A stretch of 34,760 nt of DNA from Firmicutes bacterium UBA2530. GTDB lineage: Bacteria > Bacillota > Clostridia > Tissierellales > Sedimentibacteraceae. Location of the stretch: positions 272,448 to 307,207 of the forward strand of contig DDNC01000014.1 of assembly GCA_002340985.1 (NCBI GenBank), in the 5' to 3' direction. Shown here one piece after another: positions 1 to 7,876 of the stretch. The notes under the pieces are model-generated. The model was not told where the DNA came from, did not search any database, and worked only from the letters and a program-made list of their open reading frames with translations. Every line of letters starts with the position of its first letter. The first letter of the stretch is position 1. Both the position numbers and the translations under genes were made by a program.

Positions 1-20
1 ACGCTATGTAAGAGTTTCTA

Positions 21-50
21 ACATTTCATGAAAAAACACTCATGAAATGT
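21..50. repeat. Perfect 11-bp inverted repeat (hairpin) upstream of the first gene
   Basis: ACATTTCATGA (21-31) pairs perfectly with TCATGAAATGT (40-50) across an 8-base loop. Neither strand has a convincing T-run after it, so it is not a typical terminator. It lies just upstream of the promoter at 61-89 and could be an operator or the 3' end of a transcript entering from the left. Its function is unknown. Confidence 0.6.
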
Positions 51-60
51 AAGACAACTC

Positions 61-89
61 TATACAAAATATAACAAAAATTGTATAAT
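61..89 (+). promoter_or_regulatory. Sigma-A-type promoter for the GNAT gene
   Basis: A perfect -10 box TATAAT (84-89) follows TATACA (61-66, four of six matches to TTGACA) at a 17-base spacing. The start codon is about 48 bases downstream of the -10. Confidence 0.55.
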
Positions 90-136
90 GGGGTAGTGTG
101 GATTAAAATTCCGGTGGAATTGTATGGAGAAAATTT

Positions 137-724
137 ATGATATGCCTGCGATTGGGGAACAGAAATTTAAAGCATAAGGGTACAGTGGCTCTTGAAACTG
201 AAAGATTCAGCCTGAGACCTTTTAAAATTACAGATGTTCATGATGCATATGTCAATTGGTTCAGCGATATGGATTCTGCCAGATATAACGCTTGGAGTGT
301 TCATGAAAATGAATCTGTAACAAGAAGCTATATCTCTGAGATTGTAAATTATTATGGCAGGACAGACTATTACCATTGGGCGATAACGGATAAAGTCAGT
401 GGTGAAACCATAGGCTCTGTTTCGATATCAAATATTAAAAACAGAAAAAAATATTGTGAAATTGGTTATACAGTTGCAAAAAAAAGGTGGAATCAGGGCA
501 TTGCCACGGAAGCTCTGAAAAAGGTTCTGGAATTCATGACTTTTGAAGTGGGATTTGAAACAGTACGTGCCATGCACGATATAAGAAACAAGGCATCAGG
601 CAGGGTAATGGAAAAGGCTGGAATGGTTTTTTTGAAAAATCAGATGCAGGTTTTCTTGAGCGGTAACAACATAATTATGAATTGCTGCGTGTATGAATAC
701 AAAAATATTAAAAATATTCAATAA
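137..724 (+). CDS. GNAT family N-acetyltransferase (RimJ/RimL-like)
   Basis: The product is a 195-residue acetyl-CoA-dependent N-acetyltransferase of the ribosomal-protein-alanine acetyltransferase-like group. The N-terminal part carries the usual ETERFSLRPF strand, followed by the beta-strand pair around GETIGSVSI. EIGYTV and the acetyl-CoA pyrophosphate loop KKRWNQGIATEAL come next (roughly residues 115-130), then the C-terminal RAMHDIRNKASGRVMEKAGM segment typical of the fold. The start at 137 is supported by GGAGA at 126-130, six bases upstream. It has its own promoter and stands alone before tig. The acceptor substrate (protein N-terminus, antibiotic or small molecule) cannot be told from sequence. 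Confidence 0.85.
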   Translation: MICLRLGNRNLKHKGTVALETERFSLRPFKITDVHDAYVNWFSDMDSARYNAWSVHENESVTRSYISEIVNYYGRTDYYHWAITDKVSGETIGSVSISNIKNRKKYCEIGYTVAKKRWNQGIATEALKKVLEFMTFEVGFETVRAMHDIRNKASGRVMEKAGMVFLKNQMQVFLSGNNIIMNCCVYEYKNIKNIQ

Positions 725-738
725 AATTTAATAAATTG

Positions 739-766
739 TTGATTTTACAAAGTGTTATGGTATAAT
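739..766 (+). promoter_or_regulatory. Sigma-A-type promoter for tig (extended -10)
   Basis: TTGATT (739-744), a 16-base spacer and a perfect TATAAT (761-766) preceded by TGG, which makes an extended -10. It leaves a leader of about 75 bases before the tig start at 848. Confidence 0.6.
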
Positions 767-847
767 ATAATGGTTAAATTATGAGAATCATTAATTTGAA
801 ACAATATTGGCTGTTTTACATACAATATAAAATACTAGGAGGAACAA

Positions 848-2179
848 ATGAGTTCAAAGATATTAAAAAAAGAAAAAAATGTAGTTTCAATCGAGTTTAC
901 AGTTTCACCTGAAGAATTTGAAAAAGCTGTGAATAAAGCATATTTAAAAGTAAAGAATAGCATTAATGTTCAAGGATTTAGAAAGGGAAAAGCTCCTAAG
1001 CATATAATTGAGAAAAAATATGGCAAGGGCATTTTTTATGATGATGCAATGGATTTGGCCATACAGGAAGAATATCCGAAAGCTGTTAAGGAGCTGGAGC
1101 TCGATGTAATTGACAGCCCAAAGGTAGATGTTGTCAAATTTGAAGAAGGCGAAGAAATAATTTTCAATGCAGATGTTGAAGTTATGCCTGAGGTTGAGCT
1201 TCCTGAATACAAGGGAGTTGAAGTTGAAAGAACTGAAATAAATGTAACTGATGAGGATGTTGAGAAGGAACTTAAAGCTATTCAGGAGAAAAATGCAAGA
1301 ATAGTTGAGGTTTCTGACAGAGCTGTTCAAAGCGGTGACTTCTTGACTATTGACTATGCGGGATTTGTTGGCGAAGAGCAGTTTGAAGGCGGCACAGCTG
1401 AGAACCAGTCTCTTGAAATAGGCTCAAATACTTTTATTCCTGGCTTTGAAGAGCAGCTTATAGGAAAAAACAAAGGCGAAGAAGTAAAAGTTAATGTTAC
1501 ATTCCCCGAAGAATATCATTCTGAGGAATTAAAAGGCAAGGATGCTGTTTTCAACGTAACCATACATGAAATAAAATCAAAAGAGCTTCCTGAAATGGAT
1601 GATGAGTTTGCTAAAGATGTAAGCGAATTTGATACTCTTGATGAATTGAAGGCCGACACGAAAAAGAACCTCGAGCAAAGAGCCGCTGATTCAGCAAAGG
1701 TTGCAAATGACAACAATGTAATAACTAAAATAGTTAATGAAGCAAAAATTGACATACCTGAAGTTTTGATAAAAAGAGAAATAGATTTCCTTGGAAGAAA
1801 TTATGAGCAGCAGTTCCGTCAGCAGGGTTTTGTGGGCAAGGAATATGACTCTATAATTGAGAATTTTGTAAACCAATACAAAGAGGGTGCAAGAAATCAG
1901 GCTGAATTCAATGTTAAGGCTGAACTTGTTCTTGAAGCTATAATTAAAAAAGAAGGAATAAAGGCTTCAGAAGAGGATATTGCAAAGGAAATTGATGAGG
2001 TTGCAAAGTCATACAATGTGGAAGAAGAAAGACTTGAAGCTTTCAAAGAAAGTCTTTTACAGTCAAGCAGAAGCTACGTTGAAGAAAACCTTCAAAAAAG
2101 AAAAGCAATAGAAATGCTTGTTAACAGCGCTATATTCGTTGAACCCAAAGAAGAAGCAGATAAATCTGCAGAAGAATAG
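848..2179 (+). CDS. tig: Trigger factor, ribosome-associated chaperone and peptidyl-prolyl isomerase
   Basis: Trigger factor binds near the ribosome exit tunnel and holds nascent chains. The 443-residue protein has the full family architecture. The N-terminal ribosome-binding domain carries the signature GFRKGKAP at residues 43-50. A central FKBP-type isomerase domain (about 155-245) includes the GDFLTIDYAGFVG strand and FIPGFEEQLIGK. The rest is a long helical, acidic C-terminal chaperone domain. The start is set by AGGAGGA a few bases upstream of 848. It is first in a conserved tig-clpP-clpX-lon quality-control cluster, with 76 bases before clpP. Length and order are ordinary for Clostridia and Bacilli, and nothing is missing. 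Confidence 0.98.
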   Translation: MSSKILKKEKNVVSIEFTVSPEEFEKAVNKAYLKVKNSINVQGFRKGKAPKHIIEKKYGKGIFYDDAMDLAIQEEYPKAVKELELDVIDSPKVDVVKFEEGEEIIFNADVEVMPEVELPEYKGVEVERTEINVTDEDVEKELKAIQEKNARIVEVSDRAVQSGDFLTIDYAGFVGEEQFEGGTAENQSLEIGSNTFIPGFEEQLIGKNKGEEVKVNVTFPEEYHSEELKGKDAVFNVTIHEIKSKELPEMDDEFAKDVSEFDTLDELKADTKKNLEQRAADSAKVANDNNVITKIVNEAKIDIPEVLIKREIDFLGRNYEQQFRQQGFVGKEYDSIIENFVNQYKEGARNQAEFNVKAELVLEAIIKKEGIKASEEDIAKEIDEVAKSYNVEEERLEAFKESLLQSSRSYVEENLQKRKAIEMLVNSAIFVEPKEEADKSAEE

Positions 2180-2255
2180 AAATAAATTAAGATTACGTTA
2201 AGATAAATAAGTACAATATAAGTAAAATAAAATATAATAAGTAGGAGGAAAGAAA

Positions 2256-2840
2256 ATGGCATTAGTACCATATGTTATCGAGCAAACAGGCAGAGGCGAA
2301 AGGTCATACGATATATATTCAAGACTTCTGAAAGACAGAATAATTATTTTAAGTGATGAAGTCAACGATGCAACGGCAAGCTTAATAGTAGCTCAGATGC
2401 TGTTTTTAGAATCAGAAGATCCGGATAAGGATATTCAGTTATATATAAATTCACCGGGAGGATCAATAACTGCAGGAATGGCAATTTATGACACAATGCA
2501 GTATATTAAGCCCGATGTTTCAACTATCTGCATAGGTATGGCAGCAAGCATGGGAGCATTTTTGCTTCTTTCAGGAGCAAAGGGAAAAAGATTTGCTCTT
2601 CCTAATTCGGAAATTATGATACATCAGCCTCTTGGAGGAATGAAAGGTCAGGCATCTGATATTAAGATACATGCGGACAGAATTATAAAGACCAGAGATA
2701 CCTTAAACAGTATCATAAGCGCAAGAACAGGCCAGCCAATAGAAAAGGTTGAGCGTGATACTGACAGAGATAACTTTATGTCAGCAGAGGATGCTAAGGC
2801 GTATGGCATAATTGATGAAATTATCGCCAATAGAAAATAA
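2256..2840 (+). CDS. clpP: ATP-dependent Clp protease proteolytic subunit ClpP
   Basis: This is the 194-residue serine peptidase that forms the tetradecameric barrel of the Clp protease in the cytoplasm. The catalytic triad is intact at canonical positions: Ser98 in GMAASMGA, His123 in IMIHQPLGG and Asp172 in RDTDRDNF. The N-terminal stretch MALVPYVIEQTGRGER is the axial-loop region that docks the ATPase. AGGAGGAAAG directly precedes the start. It is 11 bases upstream of clpX, its ATPase partner, which implies co-expression. No CIRCE or CtsR site was recognised in the 76 bases upstream. Confidence 0.99.
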   Translation: MALVPYVIEQTGRGERSYDIYSRLLKDRIIILSDEVNDATASLIVAQMLFLESEDPDKDIQLYINSPGGSITAGMAIYDTMQYIKPDVSTICIGMAASMGAFLLLSGAKGKRFALPNSEIMIHQPLGGMKGQASDIKIHADRIIKTRDTLNSIISARTGQPIEKVERDTDRDNFMSAEDAKAYGIIDEIIANRK

Positions 2841-2851
2841 GGAGTGTTTTA

Positions 2852-4111
2852 ATGAGCAAAGTTAATGATAAACAAATTAAATGCTCGTTTTGCGGTAAAT
2901 CTCAAGAGCAGGTAAGAAGGCTCATAGCCGGTCCTGATGTCTATATTTGTGACGAATGTATAGAGCTTTGTCACAATATAGTGGATGACGATATTGATTT
3001 ATTTGAAGAGTATGATTTTTCCGAGCTGCCGAAACCGAAGGAAATAAAAGCAAAGCTTGACGAATATGTAATTCAGCAGGATCAGGCTAAAAAAGCATTG
3101 GCGGTTGCGGTATACAATCATTACAAAAGAATAAATTATAAATCCAAGGATGAAGGAACAGACATTCAAAAGAGCAACATTCTTTTACTTGGACCTACAG
3201 GAAGCGGAAAAACTTATCTCGCGCAGACATTGGCAAAGCTATTGAATGTTCCGTTTGCCATTGCAGATGCCACTTCTTTGACAGAAGCAGGCTATGTAGG
3301 TGAAGATGTTGAAAACATATTGCTGAAGCTTCTTCAGGCAGCAGATTTTGATGTCGAAAGAGCTGAAAAGGGTATTATATATGTTGACGAGATCGACAAG
3401 ATTTCAAGACGTTCAGAGAATCCTTCTATAACGAGAGATGTAAGCGGTGAAGGTGTTCAGCAGGCTCTTCTGAAAATACTGGAAGGAACTGTTGCAAATG
3501 TACCTCCACAAGGAGGAAGGAAACACCCTCATCAGGAGTTTATTCAAATAGATACAACCAATATACTGTTTATTGTAGGCGGTGCTTTTGACGGCATAGA
3601 AAAAATCATACAAAAGAGAATAGGAAAGAAAAGTATCGGATTTGGTGCTGATCTTTCCGGAAATACTTCAATGGATACAGATGAGCTTCTCAGTCAGGTT
3701 CAGACGCAGGATCTGCTGAAGTTCGGACTTATTCCTGAATTTGTAGGAAGAATGCCGATTGTTGTTGCCTTGGAGAAATTGGATAAGAGAGCACTGATAT
3801 CAATTTTGACAGAGCCTAAAAATGCTCTGATAAAGCAATACAAGGAATTGTTCAAAATGGATAATGTGGAGCTGGAAATCGAGAAGGAAGCATTAGAGGT
3901 AATAGCAGAAAAGGCGCTGGAAATAAAAACAGGAGCAAGAGGCTTAAGAGGAATCCTTGAGAGTACCATGACAGACGTTATGTTTGAAATACCGTCGCGA
4001 GATGACATTAAAAAATGTGTCATAACAAAGGATACCATCATAAATAAAAGTGAGCCTAAGTTAGTTCTGACAAAGAAAACAGTATCTGATAAAAAAGAAA
4101 ATGTTTCATAG
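2852..4111 (+). CDS. clpX: ATP-dependent Clp protease ATP-binding subunit ClpX
   Basis: ClpX is a hexameric AAA+ unfoldase that feeds substrates to ClpP. The 419-residue protein starts with a C4 zinc-binding domain (Cys11, Cys14, Cys33, Cys36). The AAA+ module has Walker A GPTGSGKT (114-121), the pore loop GYVG (147-150), Walker B YVDEID (177-182), the RKH loop (223-225), the ClpP-docking IGF loop (262-264) and sensor-2 GARGLR (361-366). Every element needed for substrate translocation is present. AAGGAG lies just before the start and clpP ends 11 bases upstream. It is followed by a compact hairpin cluster that separates it from lon. Confidence 0.99.
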   Translation: MSKVNDKQIKCSFCGKSQEQVRRLIAGPDVYICDECIELCHNIVDDDIDLFEEYDFSELPKPKEIKAKLDEYVIQQDQAKKALAVAVYNHYKRINYKSKDEGTDIQKSNILLLGPTGSGKTYLAQTLAKLLNVPFAIADATSLTEAGYVGEDVENILLKLLQAADFDVERAEKGIIYVDEIDKISRRSENPSITRDVSGEGVQQALLKILEGTVANVPPQGGRKHPHQEFIQIDTTNILFIVGGAFDGIEKIIQKRIGKKSIGFGADLSGNTSMDTDELLSQVQTQDLLKFGLIPEFVGRMPIVVALEKLDKRALISILTEPKNALIKQYKELFKMDNVELEIEKEALEVIAEKALEIKTGARGLRGILESTMTDVMFEIPSRDDIKKCVITKDTIINKSEPKLVLTKKTVSDKKENVS

Positions 4112-4112
4112 A

Positions 4113-4165
4113 CTGCCGCCGAGGCAGCCATAGAACGACTGCCTGCCTAAAGCAGGCAGTTTTTA
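4113..4165 (+). terminator. Terminator with competing upstream hairpins between clpX and lon (attenuator-like)
   Basis: ACTGCCTGC (4138-4146) pairs with GCAGGCAGT (4152-4160) around a CTAAA loop and runs into TTTT, an intrinsic terminator. Just upstream, CTGCC (4113-4117) can pair with GGCAG (4123-4127). AGGCAG (4122-4127) can instead pair with CTGCCT (4139-4144), which would break the terminator. The ribosome binding site of lon (AAGGAG, 4167-4172) begins only a few bases after the T-run, leaving no room for a promoter. lon must therefore be reached by readthrough. Confidence 0.75.
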
Positions 4166-4177
4166 TAAGGAGATAGC

Positions 4178-6505
4178 ATGATAGAAAATTACAGAATAGA
4201 GAACAGGACACTTCCTTTGATTCCAATCAGAGGAATAGGAATATTCCCTAACACTGTCATACATTTTGATATAGGAAGAGAAAAGTCCATAAACGCACTT
4301 GAGGAAGCAATGCTTGAGGATTCGGACATATTTCTTACAGTTCAGAAAGAGGCGGACGTGGATACTCCCAAAGAAGATGATTTTTATGAAGTGGGAGTTA
4401 TATGCAAAATAAAGCAAATGATTAAAATGCCCGGGGACAACATAAGAGTGCTTGTTGAAGGAATCAACAGGGCTAAAATTTCTTCTATTACCCAGGAAGA
4501 ACCATATTTTGAGGTTGTGCTGGAGGAATATGTCTACGACTATGAAATTCCGTTCAGTGATAAGCTTGAGGCTATGGTGCGCCTTACTCTGGAGAACTTC
4601 GAAGAATATTCTACGATTTATGCAAAGATAGCACCGGATGCTGTAATGTCACTGAAGGAAATTAAGAATCCGGACAAGCTGGCAGACGTTGTTGCCTCAT
4701 ATATCTATTTAAAGCATGAGCAAAAGCAGTCACTGCTTGAACTCTTCGACCCATTTGAAAGACTTGAAGCAATCAATGCAATATTATCAAAGGAAATCAA
4801 GGTTCTTGAAATAGAAAACGAGCTTGGTGAGATTGTAAGAAAACAGGTGAGCGAATTCCAGAAGGACTATTACCTGAAGGAGCAGCTCAGAGCCATTCAA
4901 AAGGAGCTTGGAGAAGACGAAAGCACAGAATTTGAAGTAGATGAATACATGAAAAAAATTTCTGCCGCAAAGATGCCCAAAGAAGTAAAAGAAAAGGCAG
5001 AAAAAGAAATAAACAAGCTTCTCAAAATTTCGCCATCATCTCCCGATGCGGGAGTTATAAGGACATATGTGGATTGGCTTGTTGATTTGCCTTGGGATAA
5101 AAAAACAAAGGACAATACTGACCTTAAGAAGGCGAGAGCCATACTTTCTGAGGACCATTACGGACTGGAGGATGTAAAGGAAAGGATAATTGAATATCTT
5201 GCTGTAAAAAATATAAACAAGGATATGAAGGGACCAATACTTTGCTTTGTGGGACCTCCAGGTGTGGGGAAAACATCAATTGCAAAATCCATAGCCAGAG
5301 CCATGAACAGAAAATATGTCCGCATATCACTTGGCGGAGTGAGGGACGAAGCTGAAATAAGAGGTCACCGAAGGACATATATCGGAGCTATTCCGGGCAG
5401 AATAATATCATCAATAGCCAAGGTTAAGGTAAACAATCCTGTGTTCCTGCTTGATGAAATTGACAAACTCTCGGGAGATTACAAGGGTGATCCTGCTTCA
5501 GCGTTACTGGAGGCGCTTGATCCCGAACAGAACAAGACATTTACTGATCATTACATTGAGGCGCCATTCAGTCTTGAAAATGTTATGTTTATTACGACGG
5601 CAAATTCAACGTCAACAATTCCGGAGCCTCTGCTGGACAGAATGGAAGTTATTGAAATATCCGGATACACTGACGGCGAAAAACGAAATATTGCTGAAAA
5701 ATACCTTGTCAAAAAGCAGATAAAAGAACATGGACTGAAGGAAAATCAGGTAAATATTTCTCAAAATGTTGTGACTGAAATAATAGAGAAATATACAAGG
5801 GAGTCAGGAGTAAGAAACCTTGAGAGAAATATCGGAACCCTTGTGAGAAAGGCAGCAGTGCAGATTGTTGAAAACAAGAAAAAATCCGTAACTATAAATT
5901 TAAACAGCCTTAAGGGGTATTTAGGAATACCTAAGTATGATTATGACCTTGCATTTGAAGAGGACCAGGTCGGGGTTGTAACAGGGCTTGCATGGACCAG
6001 AGTCGGCGGAGAAACGCTGTTTATTGAAGTCAATACCATGAAGGGTGACGGCAAGCTTCAGCTTACGGGCAAGCTGGGGGATGTTATGAAGGAGTCTGCT
6101 ATGGCCGCTTTGAGCTACATTAAGGCAAATGCTGATAAATTCGATATCGAATACAGCAAGTTCAAGGAGACGGATATTCATATCCATGTGCCTGAAGGAG
6201 CAATTCCTAAGGATGGTCCCTCTGCAGGCATAACGATGGCAACAGCCATATTGTCGGCAATGACGGGAAGACCTGCCAGGAAGGAAGTTGCCATGACCGG
6301 GGAAATCACTATCACGGGAAGGGTGCTGCCTATAGGTGGACTTAAGGAAAAGCTGCTTGCCGCTAAGAGAGCCGGAATTAAAAAGGTGGTGCTCAGCACC
6401 AGAAACAAGGCTGACGTTTCAAAAATAGATCCTAAGATTATTCGTTCCATAGAAATCGCATATGCGGACAGAATAGAGGATGTTGTGAAGGAAGCATTGA
6501 TTTAA
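4178..6505 (+). CDS. lon: Endopeptidase La (Lon protease)
   Basis: This is an ATP-dependent serine protease that degrades misfolded and regulatory proteins. The 775-residue protein has an N-terminal substrate-binding LON domain (about 10-205) and a coiled linker. An AAA+ module follows with Walker A GPPGVGKT (359-366) and Walker B VFLLDEID (422-429). The C-terminal protease domain carries the Ser-Lys dyad: Ser682 in PKDGPSAGI and Lys725 in GGLKEK, spaced 43 residues apart as in E. coli Lon. The start at 4178 follows AAGGAG at 4167-4172. It sits directly behind a terminator-like hairpin, so its expression probably depends on readthrough from the clp operon. engB follows. Confidence 0.99.
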   Translation: MIENYRIENRTLPLIPIRGIGIFPNTVIHFDIGREKSINALEEAMLEDSDIFLTVQKEADVDTPKEDDFYEVGVICKIKQMIKMPGDNIRVLVEGINRAKISSITQEEPYFEVVLEEYVYDYEIPFSDKLEAMVRLTLENFEEYSTIYAKIAPDAVMSLKEIKNPDKLADVVASYIYLKHEQKQSLLELFDPFERLEAINAILSKEIKVLEIENELGEIVRKQVSEFQKDYYLKEQLRAIQKELGEDESTEFEVDEYMKKISAAKMPKEVKEKAEKEINKLLKISPSSPDAGVIRTYVDWLVDLPWDKKTKDNTDLKKARAILSEDHYGLEDVKERIIEYLAVKNINKDMKGPILCFVGPPGVGKTSIAKSIARAMNRKYVRISLGGVRDEAEIRGHRRTYIGAIPGRIISSIAKVKVNNPVFLLDEIDKLSGDYKGDPASALLEALDPEQNKTFTDHYIEAPFSLENVMFITTANSTSTIPEPLLDRMEVIEISGYTDGEKRNIAEKYLVKKQIKEHGLKENQVNISQNVVTEIIEKYTRESGVRNLERNIGTLVRKAAVQIVENKKKSVTINLNSLKGYLGIPKYDYDLAFEEDQVGVVTGLAWTRVGGETLFIEVNTMKGDGKLQLTGKLGDVMKESAMAALSYIKANADKFDIEYSKFKETDIHIHVPEGAIPKDGPSAGITMATAILSAMTGRPARKEVAMTGEITITGRVLPIGGLKEKLLAAKRAGIKKVVLSTRNKADVSKIDPKIIRSIEIAYADRIEDVVKEALI

Positions 6506-6518
6506 CAATAGCAGAACT

Positions 6519-6544
6519 ACAGCTGTGGCTTTTGTCACAGCTGT
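6519..6544. repeat. 9-bp inverted repeat between lon and engB
   Basis: ACAGCTGTG (6519-6527) pairs with CACAGCTGT (6536-6544) around GCTTTTGT. No T-run follows, so it is probably not a terminator. It lies immediately before the ribosome binding site of engB. It could modulate processing or translation of the lon-engB message. Confidence 0.5.
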
Positions 6545-6569
6545 GGCTGCATGTGAGAAAGGGAAATAT

Positions 6570-7175
6570 ATGATAATAAAAAAAGCAGAGCTGCTTATAA
6601 CTGCTGCAAAAAGGGAACAGTATCCCGACACTGTGGTTCCTGAGCTTGCATTTGCAGGAAAATCCAATGTGGGCAAGTCGTCAATGATAAATGCCATGCT
6701 TAACAGAAAAAGCCTGGCAAGAACAAGCTCACAGCCAGGTAAGACACAGACGATAAATTTTTATAATATAAATGACACACTTAATTTTGTGGATTTGCCG
6801 GGCTACGGATATGCAAAAGTGTCAAAGACCGAGAAGGATAAATGGGCTAAAATGATTGATATCTATCTGCACAGCAGGCAGCAGCTGAGAGAGGTTATTT
6901 TACTTGTTGATATAAGACATGAACCGGGTGTCAATGACGTGCAGATGTATGAGTGGATTAAAAGCTGTGGATACACAGGATATGTAATTGCTGCAAAAGC
7001 AGATAAGCTGTCAAGATCACAGCAGATAAAAAACGTGGCAGTTATTAAAAAGACGTTGGATATTAAGGATGCAAATCTTATTTTTCCATTTTCGGCAGTA
7101 TCAAAAAGCGGAGTTGAGGATATGTGGAGCCTGTTTGAGAAAATACTGCAGCTTGGAACAGAAGAATTTAAGTAA
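6570..7175 (+). CDS. engB: Ribosome biogenesis GTP-binding protein EngB/YsxC
   Basis: EngB is an essential-type GTPase needed for late assembly of the 50S subunit. All G motifs are visible: G1 GKSNVGKS (30-37), the switch-I region PGKTQTINF (56-64), G3 DLPGYG (75-80) and G4 KADK (143-146). I chose the ATG at 6570, giving 201 residues that begin MIIKKAELLITAAKREQYP, the usual family start. It is preceded by AAAGGGA at 6558-6564. A longer reading from 6525 would start inside a hairpin and add 15 residues unlike the family. The gene lies 64 bases after lon, a neighbour pair common in Firmicutes. Confidence 0.95.
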   Translation: MIIKKAELLITAAKREQYPDTVVPELAFAGKSNVGKSSMINAMLNRKSLARTSSQPGKTQTINFYNINDTLNFVDLPGYGYAKVSKTEKDKWAKMIDIYLHSRQQLREVILLVDIRHEPGVNDVQMYEWIKSCGYTGYVIAAKADKLSRSQQIKNVAVIKKTLDIKDANLIFPFSAVSKSGVEDMWSLFEKILQLGTEEFK

Positions 7176-7261
7176 ATTTATAATTTCTCTGTGATAATTA
7201 ATATACAATTAGTTTAGAGGTGAATTTTTAGGGTATATTAGTTAGGACTGGAGGAATGGTA

Positions 7262-7648
7262 ATGGTTTATAAATTTGAAGTTAAGGTCCGCAGTGATATA
7301 GATGCCGTTAAGAATGTTGTTGAGGAACTACTTCTCAATATTAAGGACAGAATAGACGAAAATATTTTTTTTAACTCGAAATTAATTTTATATGAGCTGA
7401 TGATCAATGGTGTGCTGCATGGCAATAAACAGGATGCCAGCAAGCAGATAAATGTTGTTTTAATTATAAATAAATCATGCATCGTTATTGAAATAACCGA
7501 TGAAGGTTCAGGAATAGTTTATAAGCACAAGTCCTTCGGCGAATATGACTGCTGTGAATCAGGAAGAGGTCTTATGCTGGTGGAGTGCTTATCCGATAAG
7601 TTCACAATTGAAGGTAACAGAGTTACCTGCATACAATATTTAAAATAA
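7262..7648 (+). CDS. Small RsbW-like ATP-binding protein (HATPase_c_2)
   Basis: This is a 128-residue stand-alone GHKL ATPase of the anti-sigma-factor/serine-kinase type (RsbW, SpoIIAB-like). The N-box ELMINGVLHGNKQ, the G1 box DEGSGI and the G2-like GRGLMLV cover almost the whole protein. The start at 7262 is chosen because GGAGG (7250-7254) is seven bases upstream. The ATG at 7256 would be only one base from that site. There is no adjacent anti-anti-sigma (STAS) or sigma factor gene, so the partner is unknown. A terminator follows. It is too diverged for me to call it SpoIIAB or RsbW itself. Confidence 0.8.
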   Translation: MVYKFEVKVRSDIDAVKNVVEELLLNIKDRIDENIFFNSKLILYELMINGVLHGNKQDASKQINVVLIINKSCIVIEITDEGSGIVYKHKSFGEYDCCESGRGLMLVECLSDKFTIEGNRVTCIQYLK

Positions 7649-7681
7649 GCTTTATATTGAATATTATTTTTGCTATAATAG

Positions 7682-7701
7682 ACACCGAAAGGTGTTTTTT
7701 T
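7682..7701 (+). terminator. Intrinsic terminator after the RsbW-like gene
   Basis: ACACC (7682-7686), a GAAA tetraloop and GGTGT (7691-7695) are followed by an unbroken T-run to 7701. It lies just after an extended -10-like sequence, TGCTATAAT (7671-7679). That sequence may be fortuitous, or may start a transcript immediately upstream of the hairpin. Confidence 0.7.
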
Positions 7702-7703
7702 AT

Positions 7704-7853
7704 GACTCGATCCAATTTCCTCGACCGCGAGGGAGAAGGAAATTGCAGGTGAGTCAAATGCAACGAGTTCCCAAAGTATGATACCAGAAGGAGCAAATAC
7801 TTTGGTGAACGTAGACTGCGTTCTCAGACACGAGAAACATCAGCCGAAGTGTC
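7704..7853 (+). ncRNA. Unassigned structured RNA or leader upstream of the helicase gene
   Basis: About 150 bases without an ORF fold into four consecutive helices. GACTC (7704-7708) pairs with GAGTC (7751-7755), enclosing CAATTTCC (7713-7720) with GGAAATTG (7738-7745). CCAAAGTAT (7771-7779) pairs with ATACTTTGG (7797-7805). GAACG (7807-7811) pairs with CGTTC (7819-7823). GACAC (7827-7831) pairs with GTGTC (7849-7853). TTCTC/GAGAA at 7821-7836 is an alternative pairing that would disrupt the last two helices. It does not match the conserved cores I know for T-box, SAM, TPP, lysine, cobalamin, purine, glmS, c-di-GMP, guanidine or THF RNAs. It ends 23 bases before the helicase start, so it may be a cis-regulatory leader or an independent small RNA. 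Confidence 0.5.
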
Positions 7854-7876
7854 ATGATAAATTATAAGAGGAAACT

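Noticed and set aside
2212..2238. Separate promoter for clpP from TACAAT or TATAAT upstream of the gene
   Set aside because: No acceptable -35 at a proper spacing. Co-transcription with tig is equally likely.
5451..5723. Overlapping ORF inside lon on the same strand
   Set aside because: It is a frame-shifted shadow of the AAA+ domain of Lon with no ribosome binding site and implausible composition.
6525..6569. Longer N-terminus for EngB from ATG 6525
   Set aside because: The 15 extra residues do not match the family, the ATG lies inside a hairpin, and the ATG at 6570 has its own ribosome binding site.
7704..7853. Assignment to a known riboswitch (T-box, SAM, TPP, lysine, THF, c-di-GMP, glmS, guanidine)
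   Set aside because: None of the conserved core sequences I know for these classes is present.
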